DNA of 64,000 nucleotides, taken from assembly GCA_027487845.1 (NCBI GenBank), contig JAIYCV010000028.1:62001-126000 (forward strand), written 5' to 3'. Every line of letters starts with the position of its first letter. Within the stretch, counting starts at the first letter, position 1. The notes beneath the pieces are model-generated. The model searched no databases. It had not been told where the DNA came from and saw only the letters and a program-made list of their open reading frames with translations. Shown piece after piece: positions 50,289-59,400 of this stretch. The translations under genes and the position numbers were made by a program. The DNA comes from Flammeovirgaceae bacterium. Lineage in GTDB: Bacteria > Bacteroidota > Bacteroidia > Cytophagales > Cyclobacteriaceae.

Positions 50289-50645
50289 ATGAATTACATC
50301 ATTTTATCGTACGTCATTTACATGCCACTTACCATTGCATTAACAGTTTGGGTGGCCAAAACGCTTTTTACCAACGGAAGGGTTTTCTTGGTTGATATTT
50401 TCCATGGAGATGAAATGCTGGCAGACAGTGTCAACCGGTTGCTTGTTGTTGGGTTCTACCTTATCAATATCGGGTATGCGGTTTACACATTAAAAATATT
50501 TGAGGCAATTAATAATGCACAATTAGTGATCGAAACACTCAGCGTGAAATTGGGTGCCATAATCCTGATTCTGGGTGGAATGCATTTCTTCAACTTATTT
50601 GTCTTTTTTAAACTCCGTAGAAGAGCCAAAGAGCTATCAATCTAA
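50289..50645 (+). CDS. small membrane protein in GbsR operon
   Basis: 118 residues with three hydrophobic segments (ILSYVIYMPLTIALTVWVA, LLVVGFYLINIGYAVYTL, LGAIILILGGMHFFNLFVF). No motif known to me. The next gene begins on the following base, so it is co-transcribed and coupled. Confidence 0.75.
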   Translation: MNYIILSYVIYMPLTIALTVWVAKTLFTNGRVFLVDIFHGDEMLADSVNRLLVVGFYLINIGYAVYTLKIFEAINNAQLVIETLSVKLGAIILILGGMHFFNLFVFFKLRRRAKELSI

Positions 50646-51476
50646 ATGACTACAACAATGAAAACTCTTACAGATCACACTATAATTTATGATGACGAAT
50701 GCCCGCTGTGTAAAGAATATACTAAGGCATTTGTTAAAATTGGCATGCTTGACAAGAGCGGAAGAGAACCTTATTCAAAAATGATCAATGGGAATCATTT
50801 AAACATTGATTGGAACAGGGCGCGAAACGAAATTGCATTGGTTAATAAAAAAGATAATACTGTTAAATATGGCGTTGACAGTATAGAAACTATTATTTGT
50901 AACAGCTTTCCCGTTTTCAAAGTATTATTTAAAGCCAGGCTTTTCCGATTTTTTATTGATCGTTTATACCTCTTCATTTCATATAATCGCAAAGTGGTCG
51001 CACCTGGAAAAGGAGGTGAAGGCAGCTCTACGTGCATACCAGACTTCAACGTGTCATACCGTTTAGCCTACCTAGTTTTTGCTTGGTTTTTTACTTCTAT
51101 GATTTTAGTCTTCTACTCTAAGTTAGCTGCACCTTTATTTCCAGCATCAGACTTCACTCGCGAGTTTTTAGTATGTGGTGCGCAGGTGTTTTTTCAAGGA
51201 GCAATAGTATTTTTTGTTAGGAGGGATAGGGCCATCCATTATTTAGGTAATATGATGACAATATCAGTTGTCGGTGCGTTAATGTTGGTACCGACTTTTT
51301 TGTTGGTTGAATTCATTAAATCTAATCTTTTCTATATTGCTTACTTCATAGTAGTTGTTGTTTTCATGTTTTTTGAGCATTTACGAAGAGTTAAATTGTT
51401 GGGGCTGCCATGGTACATTTCTGCAACATGGGTGTTGTATAGACTTATCGCGCTTTGCATTATACTCTACTTATAA
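50646..51476 (+). CDS. DCC-family thiol-disulphide oxidoreductase-like membrane protein
   Basis: 276 residues. The N-terminus IIYDDECPLCKEYTKAF has the D-x-x-C-P-x-C motif of the DCC (DUF393) family; after about residue 140, four to five membrane helices follow (LVFAWFFTSMILVFYS, FFQGAIVFFV, MTISVVGALMLVPTFLL, LFYIAYFIVVVVFMFF). The short DCC domain is fused to a membrane part, as in several Bacteroidota proteins. Redox role inferred. Confidence 0.78.
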   Translation: MTTTMKTLTDHTIIYDDECPLCKEYTKAFVKIGMLDKSGREPYSKMINGNHLNIDWNRARNEIALVNKKDNTVKYGVDSIETIICNSFPVFKVLFKARLFRFFIDRLYLFISYNRKVVAPGKGGEGSSTCIPDFNVSYRLAYLVFAWFFTSMILVFYSKLAAPLFPASDFTREFLVCGAQVFFQGAIVFFVRRDRAIHYLGNMMTISVVGALMLVPTFLLVEFIKSNLFYIAYFIVVVVFMFFEHLRRVKLLGLPWYISATWVLYRLIALCIILYL

Positions 51477-51479
51477 ATT

Positions 51480-52391
51480 ATGAAAAAGATAATTATCGCT
51501 GGAGGTACAGGTTTTTTGGGCACCAGTTTAGCCAATCATTATTCAAACCAAGATACAGAAATTATCATCCTTACACGTGGCAAATCCAAAATAAGAGGAG
51601 GTATTCAATATGAAAGCTGGGACGGCAAAACAATTGGCTCGTGGATAAAAGTAATAGATAACTCTGACATAGTTATAAATTTGAATGGTAAGTCGGTTGA
51701 TTGCAGATATACTAAAAAAAATAAATCGTTAATTTATTCTACAAGATTAGAATCCACCAACATTTTAGGACAAGCAATTTTGCAATGTAACACCCCCCCT
51801 AAATTGTGGATCAACTCAGCTTCTGCTACTATTTATCGGCATTCCGTTGACAAAGAAATGGATGAATATACTGGTGAGTTTGGAGAAGGGTTTTCGATTG
51901 ATGTGTGTCAAAAATGGGAGGCGGCCTTTAATCAATTCGAATTGAAACAAACAAGAAAGGTAATTCTAAGGACAGGAATTGTATTGGGAAAATCGGGTGG
52001 GCCAATGAAGCCATTGAAGATGCTCGCTAAACTAGGCTTTGGAGGTAAACAAGGATCAGGTGAACAGTACGTTAGCTGGCTGCACGAATATGATTTCGTT
52101 AACATAATTGATTTCATTGCAAGTAATCAAGATATTAATGGAGCATATAATATAACCGCGCCAACACCCCTACCAAATAGCGATTTTATGAAAGCAATTC
52201 GACAAGCTTTGAAGATTCGTGTAGGAATTTCCATGCCAAGGTGGCTGTTAGAACTTGGTGCTATTATTACCGGGACTGAAACGGAGTTGATCTTGAAGAG
52301 TAGGAGAGTAGTACCTGCCAAACTGCTGGAAGCAGGTTATCATTTTAAGTTCAAAGAAATTAACAAAGCACTATTTAATCTTTGCGGATAA
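51480..52391 (+). CDS. TIGR01777-type NAD-dependent epimerase
   Basis: 303 residues. Rossmann start KKIIIAGGTGFLGTSLANHY, VINLNGKSVDCRYTKKNK, INSASATIYRH, and the C-terminal DUF1731-like part with KSRRVVPAKLLEAGYHFKF place it in the YfcH/TIGR01777 group of atypical short-chain dehydrogenases. The reaction is not known. Starts 3 bases after the DCC gene; last gene of the GbsR operon. Confidence 0.9.
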   Translation: MKKIIIAGGTGFLGTSLANHYSNQDTEIIILTRGKSKIRGGIQYESWDGKTIGSWIKVIDNSDIVINLNGKSVDCRYTKKNKSLIYSTRLESTNILGQAILQCNTPPKLWINSASATIYRHSVDKEMDEYTGEFGEGFSIDVCQKWEAAFNQFELKQTRKVILRTGIVLGKSGGPMKPLKMLAKLGFGGKQGSGEQYVSWLHEYDFVNIIDFIASNQDINGAYNITAPTPLPNSDFMKAIRQALKIRVGISMPRWLLELGAIITGTETELILKSRRVVPAKLLEAGYHFKFKEINKALFNLCG

Positions 52392-52609
52392 CTCACTTCT
52401 GTTATTTACTTAGTTATTCAAGCGGTTGATAAGACTTGACCAACACACTTCGTCTTTCTGAACTATATTTTAATGAACACGGGACAATTTTTAAAAGGGA
52501 AGTTTTTTATTCTACTAATTTGGTAGAGATTTTGATAAAAACTACATTGTCATAAATTTGAGGTGATATAGTTTATGAAAAACCGAAAGAAAACTAGACT
52601 TTTTTAACC

Positions 52610-53794
52610 GTGAGGAAGAAGTACTTTATTCTTTTCCTTCTTTCGCTGCTTTCGGTCATCACGTTTTTAGATCGCAATGCTATCTCTATTGCAGGCGTTC
52701 GCATCACACAGGAGTTAGGGCTAAGTGAAAGTCAGTTTGGCTGGATTCTCACGGCCTTTACGTTATCGTACGGCTTGCTGGAAATCCCGATGGGCTTGTG
52801 GGGTGATAAATTCGGAGAAAAGAAAGTAATCATTCGCATTGTTTTTTGGTGGTCTCTGTTCACTGCACTAACCGGTTTGGTCACAGGCTTTGCTTCCCTT
52901 TTTGTCGTTCGATTTTTATTTGGAGCCGGTGAAGCTGGAGCTTATCCTAACAGTGCCATCTCTATTCGCAAATGGTTTCCTACCGCAGAGCGAGGTCGAG
53001 CACAATCGTTTATTTGGATGGCGAGCCGCATCGGTGGAGCGATTGCGCCATTTATAGTGGTGCCGTTGCAAATTCAGTTTGGTTGGCGCGTTACGTTTTA
53101 TTTTTTGGGCGCGATTGGCTTGGTGTGGGTAATCGTTTGGTGGCTTTTTTATCCAAGTGATGCACCTGCGCAAGAAACTCAAACGAACATTACACACACC
53201 TCTTGGCGCGAGCATTTGACCAATCGAAATTTTTGGTTCTTGCTGATCATGTATTATTGCTATGCCTGTGGTGTATTCTTTTTTATTTCCTGGTTGCCCA
53301 AGTATTTGCAAAATGGCAGAGGCATAACCGAAAATGAATTAGCCTACTCGGCCTCATTGCCGTTTTTGTTGGCTGCGTTTGGTTGTTGGCTGGGTGGCTT
53401 TGTCAGCGATTGGTTGGTGACTAAAATTGGTATCAACTGGGGACGTAAAATAGTTCCTGTTGTTGGTCTTACCTTATCGGGATTGGTCATGTTGATTTCA
53501 ATTTTTACGAAAGACAATTCAGTCGCCATTGTTTTTTTGGCACTCGGCTTGGCATTTATGGATGTAACAGCACCTGTGGCGTGGGCAGTGGCAACTGATA
53601 TAGGCGGTAAGGCAAGTGGCGCGATCACCGGGGCGATGAACACCTCAGGATTATTAGGTGGCACTGCGGCCTCGTTAGGTATCGGATATCTGGTTGCGGG
53701 GACGGGTAGTTACGATTTACCGGTTATTCTAATTGCTGTTCAATTGTTGGTGGGAGCGGGTTTTGCCCTTGCGCTTCGGATAGAGAAAAAATAA
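52610..53794 (+). CDS. MFS transporter, anion:cation symporter-like
   Basis: 394 residues from a GTG start (MRKKYFILFLLSLLSVITFLDRNAIS), 12 membrane helices. Family marks of the ACS group of the major facilitator superfamily: LDRNAISIAG early, GLWGDKFGEKKVI loop 2-3, FGAGEAGAYPNSAISIRKWFP in helix 4-5, and a matching GGFVSDWLVTKIGINWGRK in the second half. Such carriers import organic anions such as hexuronates or tartrate by proton symport. It stands alone; substrate unknown. Confidence 0.9.
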   Translation: MRKKYFILFLLSLLSVITFLDRNAISIAGVRITQELGLSESQFGWILTAFTLSYGLLEIPMGLWGDKFGEKKVIIRIVFWWSLFTALTGLVTGFASLFVVRFLFGAGEAGAYPNSAISIRKWFPTAERGRAQSFIWMASRIGGAIAPFIVVPLQIQFGWRVTFYFLGAIGLVWVIVWWLFYPSDAPAQETQTNITHTSWREHLTNRNFWFLLIMYYCYACGVFFFISWLPKYLQNGRGITENELAYSASLPFLLAAFGCWLGGFVSDWLVTKIGINWGRKIVPVVGLTLSGLVMLISIFTKDNSVAIVFLALGLAFMDVTAPVAWAVATDIGGKASGAITGAMNTSGLLGGTAASLGIGYLVAGTGSYDLPVILIAVQLLVGAGFALALRIEKK

Positions 53795-53862
53795 AATGTC
53801 AATGAGGTTTATAATTCCCCTACTGGATTTGTAGTTAACAACTTATTTCTAAACATCGCGTA

Positions 53863-54765
53863 ATGAAATATTTTTTACTTTTTACCCTAGTCAGTTTGCT
53901 ATATTCCTGTTCCACAAAAAACAAAATGACCCCAGAAGAAGCTTTGGCTTATGAAGCTGAGATAAACAATTGGCATGCAAAGCGCATCGATGATGTAACA
54001 GCACCCAATGGCTGGGTCAATTTAATCGGACTTTATTGGTTAGAACCCGGCATCAATTCATTTGGAACAGGTGACAAGAATAACATTGTTTTCCCGAAAG
54101 GAACATTACCCGAAAAGGCAGGATATTTTCTTGTGAAAGATAATACCGTATCGTTGACTGTCGAAAAAGGAGTGGAAATTCTCTCGAATGATTCAGCCAT
54201 TAACAACACCATTATTTTTCATCCGGATTCTGCCAAGAATCCACAGTTAGCCTATGGATCACTTCGCTGGAACATTATTAAACGAGATACAAAGTTGGGC
54301 ATTCGGGTGCGCGATCTCGAAAGCAGCGCTTTGAAGAACTTCAAAGGCGTTGAGCGGTTTCCGATTAATCCGCAATGGAAATTGACCGCTCGTTTTGAAA
54401 AAGCAGATTCGTTAAAAACGATTGACGTCACCAATGTACTTGGGCAAACTACTGCTCAAAATTCACCTGGAGCCATTGTGTTTGAGTGGGAAGGAAAAGA
54501 GTACAAGCTCGAGGCGTTAGAAGATAAAGATGAATTTTTCATTGTCTTTGCAGATGCTACAACGGGTAAAGAAACCTATGGTGGGGGCCGATTTATTTAT
54601 GTAAAGAAACCGGACACAGATGGAAACACAATCATCGATTTCAACAAAACATACAATCCGCCCTGCGTTTTTTCCCCCTATGCGACATGCCCTCTTCCTC
54701 CTAAGCAAAATGTTTTGCCAATAGAAATTAAAGCTGGTGAACTTTCGTATCATTATGATGAATAA
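53863..54765 (+). CDS. DUF1684 lipoprotein
   Basis: 300 residues. Lipobox LLYSC (Cys16). The DUF1684 pattern is clear: NWHAKRIDDVTAPNGWVNLIGLYWLEPGINSFGT, TYGGGRFIYVKKPDTDGNTIIDFNKTYNPPCVFSPYATCPLPP (quoted here as short pieces: NGWVNLIGLYWLEPG and NKTYNPPCVFSPYATCPLPP). DUF1684 proteins are exported, of unknown function. Alone on its transcript. Confidence 0.92.
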   Translation: MKYFLLFTLVSLLYSCSTKNKMTPEEALAYEAEINNWHAKRIDDVTAPNGWVNLIGLYWLEPGINSFGTGDKNNIVFPKGTLPEKAGYFLVKDNTVSLTVEKGVEILSNDSAINNTIIFHPDSAKNPQLAYGSLRWNIIKRDTKLGIRVRDLESSALKNFKGVERFPINPQWKLTARFEKADSLKTIDVTNVLGQTTAQNSPGAIVFEWEGKEYKLEALEDKDEFFIVFADATTGKETYGGGRFIYVKKPDTDGNTIIDFNKTYNPPCVFSPYATCPLPPKQNVLPIEIKAGELSYHYDE

Positions 54766-54851
54766 CTACCTGCGCTTACCTTATTTTAATCAGTCACAAG
54801 GTCGGGTTTCAGTCATTCACGTGGCCGATATACAGCGGTCTGTTTTGTTAG

Positions 54852-54940
54852 CGCGACCAATATGGGTTTGATGCAACCAATCAGGTATTGAAGGATGTGT
54901 TTGGGCTCACTAACTACCAACAAATAAAAAGTTACCATTA
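54852..54940 (+). pseudogene. gene fragment, C-terminal end only
   Basis: Between a stop at 54849-54851 and TAA at 54938-54940, 28 codons read RDQYGFDATNQVLKDVFGLT and on to QIKSYH. The peptide looks like a real protein C-terminus, but no upstream part exists in any frame; the DUF1684 stop lies 86 bases before. Probably the remnant of a deleted gene, or chance. Confidence 0.35.
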
Positions 54941-54953
54941 ACTAGCAATCAAT

Positions 54954-56219
54954 CATGCAAGAAGGAAAACAAACTAAACAACCCAAGTTAACCGAGGACT
55001 GGACGGTCGTGCTGTTGAGCTTTTTGATTATCGGCATTTCAGTTTTTCTATTTGTTTTACCAATGCCCATATTCTCGTGGAAGAGTGGGGATGAGCTGAT
55101 TGATGAATTTTCTCTGGAAAGAATTTATTAGCAATTGTCTTTCAGTTTGTCGCTACGTTTGCTATTGGTTTGTTGGCCGTGCGCCTTACGGGGAAAAATG
55201 TTGCGGCTTTTGTGAAAGTATTTCCTATTGTTTCAGGCTTGACCATCATTGCATTGATCCTTGCAGGAAACAGTCAGGTGAAGGCGTTGAATCTCGAAGC
55301 CGTGATTTTTAGTTTAGCAATTGGTTTGCTGGTAAAAAATTTTTTGAAACTACCGGAATGGTTTCGGGCAGCACTGACAACTGAGTTGTTTGTGAAAATC
55401 GGTTTGGTGCTGTTAGGTACGAGTGTGATCTTCTCCGATATTCTCAAAGCAGGTTCCCTAGGGCTGATTCAAGCCTTAGTGGTAGTAGTTTCTGTTTGGT
55501 ATTTTGCTTTTTGGATATGCCTACGATTTAAATTAGATAAAGAACTTAGTCTCATATTATCGAGTGCGGTTTCCATTTGCGGAGTCTCTGCAGCCATTGC
55601 TACAGCCGGTGCTATTAAAGGCGATACTAAAAAATTGTCATACGTCATTTCTTTAGTGTTGATTACTGCCATACCCATGATGATCTTCATGCCGGTGATT
55701 GCCAAACAACTGGGATTGTCAGAAGAAGTGACAGGTGCGTGGCTGGGCGGAAGCATTGATACTACAGGTGCAGTAGTAGCATCAGGGTCATTGGTAGGAG
55801 AGGTGGCGTTGAAGACCAGCACGATCGTAAAGTTTTCGCAGAATGTATTGTTGGGCTTCGCAGCGTTAGCTATCAGCATTTATTGGACGTACACGAAAAA
55901 AGGTGGCGCTGTCATTCAAAAAGAAAAGCCCACACTCGGTGTGATATGGGAGCGCTTCCCAAAATTTGTGTTGGGCTTTTTAGCAGCCTCGTTGCTCTTT
56001 TCATTTTTCTTATCACCCGAAACTATTGGTTCTGTAAAAGACAGTCTGAAAAGCATTCAAACATACTGGTTTGTGTTGGCTTTCACCAGCATAGGACTGG
56101 AGACAAAATTTTCGGATATTTTCAATTCTGAGAGTCAAAAGCCTTTGTACGCGTTTTTAATCGCTCAGTTGTTTAATATTTTCATTACGTTGTTGATTGC
56201 TTACTTTTTATTCAACTAG
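54954..56219 (+). pseudogene. UPF0324/YeiH-family putative sulfate exporter gene with two frameshifts
   Basis: The frame at 55107-56219 codes the main membrane body (KNLLAIVFQFVATFAIGLL, FWICLRFKLDKELSLILSSAVSICG, GAWLGGSIDTTGAVVASGSLVG), about ten helices, as in YeiH. The N-terminal segment (TEDWTVVLLSFLIIGISVFL, 54985-55100) is in another frame, and the ATG at 54954 is in the first frame again. Thus an extra G near 54960 and a missing A near 55107 would restore one 420-codon gene. Either a young pseudogene, sequencing errors in short homopolymers, or use of an internal start (TTG 55170). Confidence 0.8.
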
Positions 56220-56293
56220 CTGTGTTTATATTTTCATCCCAACGGGTACCGTATTTCCTGGTTGGCTAGATCGACAACTACTTTCTTGGTTAA

Positions 56294-56321
56294 ATTTAAC
56301 ATAATATAAATTATATAACAA
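56294..56321. other. dif-like XerCD recombination site
   Basis: ATTTAACATAA (56294-56304) is the exact inverse complement of the E. coli XerD-binding arm; six bases follow, then TTATATAACAA, a diverged XerC arm (TTAT core kept). The 28-base layout is 11-6-11. It lies in a gene-free 200-base spacer between operons, a usual setting. AT-rich sequence makes chance similarity possible. Confidence 0.4.
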
Positions 56322-56419
56322 ATTATTCCGAATTCCCCGGTATTTTTTCACTATTAGATTCTCAATCCAACCGTTTGTGTAACCCACACAACCCGCCTAA
56401 AAAGGCCAGCTGCAAAAAC

Positions 56420-59400
56420 TCACCGACTTCCAATAATCGCTTTTGCAATCGACTCCAGATGCTCGTTAAATGAATTCAGTTGAGCAAGCATTTGACCGGA
56501 GGAATCTCTTTCGCTCAGACCTCCGAATTTATTATTCTTCACAAAGATTTCCTTGATTTGATTCCACCGTTCCATTTGCTGTGGTGTCAGGAAGCCCGCA
56601 ATCTCTTTGAGTCGCAGCAAATTTGCTTCGGCATCGGAAGTTAACGTCTGCGATTCGCCTTCGTAATGCGAAAGAATTAAAGTGTTCACTTCTTCCGGAT
56701 TCATCAGCGGCACCACTTTGCCAGCCATCTTGCTCATGTTTCTGTAGGACCCTTGTAATTTGAACGGAGGTTCGGTACGATAGGCATCTTTCATCGCAGC
56801 ACTCGTAATGTATTGCTGGTTCACCAGCATGACGACATCTCGAATCCTGATGATGCTCCGCAATACCGCAATGGCATCATCAACTTCCTGCTGGTTGTAA
56901 TTTCCTTCCAGTTCTGGCAGCAGATCCGTACTGGTCTCTATATAGCTGATGAGTTTATACAAATCCTCAAAACTGCGATTGCTAATTCGTTGGAGATAGC
57001 GATTCTCAGCAACACAATTTTCAATCAGACTGAGTTTGAATAGCTGGTCTGAACTACCAATCACATCTCCCAGATTGTAAACATCCGCACGATTCGCCAG
57101 CATATCCGGAATCTTAAATTGCTCCCCACTTTCGGTGTACGGATTTCCTGCCATTACTACGCAGAATCGCTTTCCACGCAAATCATAGGTTTTGCTTTCT
57201 CCTTCAAAAATGCCGTCCATTTTTCGCTGACCATCGGCCAATGAAATAAACTTCTGTAGAAACTCTGCGCTGCAATGCTGAATATCGTCCACATACAACA
57301 TCACATTGTCGGCCATTTCAAAGGAGAGATTTATTTTCTTGAGCTCTGCTCTTGCTCCTGATGTAGTCGCTTCATGCGGATCAATCGATGTGATACTATG
57401 GCCGATGGTTGGTCCATTGATTTTCACAAAGTGAAGCCCCATCGTTTTCGCCAGGTATTCCATCAAGGTTGTTTTACCATAACCCGGAGGTGATACCAGC
57501 AGCAACATTCCCATGCGAGCCGTGCGTTTATCGTCACCGGCTGCACCAATTTGTTTCGCAAGATTGGCACCAATCAACGGAAAGTACACTTCATTGATCA
57601 GGCGATTTCGCACAAATGAACTCAATACTTTAGGCTCCAGTTCGGTAATCTTCAGTTCCTGACGGTAGGCTTTCACCAACAGTTCTTTGAGTTGGTTGAA
57701 TGACGTAAAGGCAGGCACAATCGTGTCAAAATAGTTGCCCATTTTCGTCATGAAATGATGAAACTTCAAGACGTACTTTCCTTCACCATGAATCACCGCA
57801 TGTGTTCCTTTCAAGCCGCTAAATTCAATCGTATCCGTTGCTACATGTTCTTTGAATGAATGGTCTTTGAAAAGAATCATGCAAGCGGTTTCATCCAGAT
57901 ACAGCTTATCGTCTGAGCGGGCTCCGGTTTGCATAAATGCCTCCAGCCAGCTTTGGATAATATAGAATCGCTCGAGTGTATCAAAGCTGGTGTTATTTAT
58001 TTCTTGTGAGAAAACCGTGGCTCGTTTTTGTGCCACCAGGTATTCATCGAATGCTTTTTTAAGCTGTAGCGCTTGCTGACTGCACGTAAAATGTTTAGAA
58101 ATCGACAACTCTACATAGAGATATTGCGCAACATCCTTGGCATCCGCTGGGTTATAAGAGATCTTCGACTGAACAAATCGGGAAGACAATTCATCTTCTA
58201 CGAAACGGGCACGCTTACTTTGCGGAAAACTCTCTTGTATCGCATAGGCTGCCGTGATCAATTGCTGCAATTTGTTACGTGAAGCATCGTCCAGTCCAAA
58301 CCAAAACAACTGAGCAGATACACGAACATTGGGAGAAAACTGAAGAATGCCCAGTTCAGTCTGAAGTTTTTTCAATCCCTGATAAATGAAGGTGGCATCG
58401 GCATCATGAACACCTTTCAGATGGCCGGCTCCATAGTCTCGTTCTGTCCGATCTTTGAGAAAAATTTCATAGTTCCAAGGCTCGTGGTGCTGAAGACTTT
58501 CCAGATATGTTTGATATACCAAATACTCTGCGCGATAAACTTCCGAGTTTTCGGATATCAGCTCTTGCTCCCAGATGGCACGATGCTGGTACAATGATTC
58601 ATCGCTCACTTGCTTATAAAAGCTGGTCCCAATCAGGTGATAGAATAGAGTTTCATTTCTTCGTACGATGGTGAGATCAATCACTTGCTTATTGACCGTA
58701 AACTTATACGTGCCGAGGCTAATGATATTCTGACCATCCACAAAAAGATCCGTCTTGTCTTTGAGATTTCGAAGTGCTGTTTCCTGCGAAACCTTTAAGA
58801 GGTTTTCCAGATTTTCAGCTTTTGCTACATCTCCCAGTTCCTTTAATTCATCTTTAAGGTTACGTACCTTATCAATCATTAAGTCGGTAGAGAAAAAAGC
58901 GTAGATACTCTCTTTGTTGTCGAACGACTGCGCCTTATTCTCAATATTTTTCAGAACCCGCAAACCAATTTGTTCCAGAGCGGTCGTACGCTTGTTGCGT
59001 TGGGCCACCAGCATTTCCTTCTTTCCATTGAATGCCTTGATGACTTCATCCCGCTTGTCAGCTATTTTTACGATGAACTCATCGAAGTCTGCAAATTTAC
59101 TTTCCAGCTCTTCTACCTGAATACTTACCTTCGTAAAGTACTCATCGCACTTTTCCGGAGTGCTTGATACATCGAGGAAGTTTACGATACTCTGATCCAG
59201 TAATGAAAGCTGTGCATAAAACTGACCGGTCGATTCCTGGGCTCTCAGCGCGGTAGTGATACGCACGAGTTCAGCTTTTACTTCATTCAATGAAGCAAAT
59301 ATCAATGATATCTTCTCGACAATACGTGTGGTTTGCGTAGTGTCGTCAATTTTGAGACTATTAAGTATATCAATGAGTAATTCCAGTCCTGCGGAAATTT

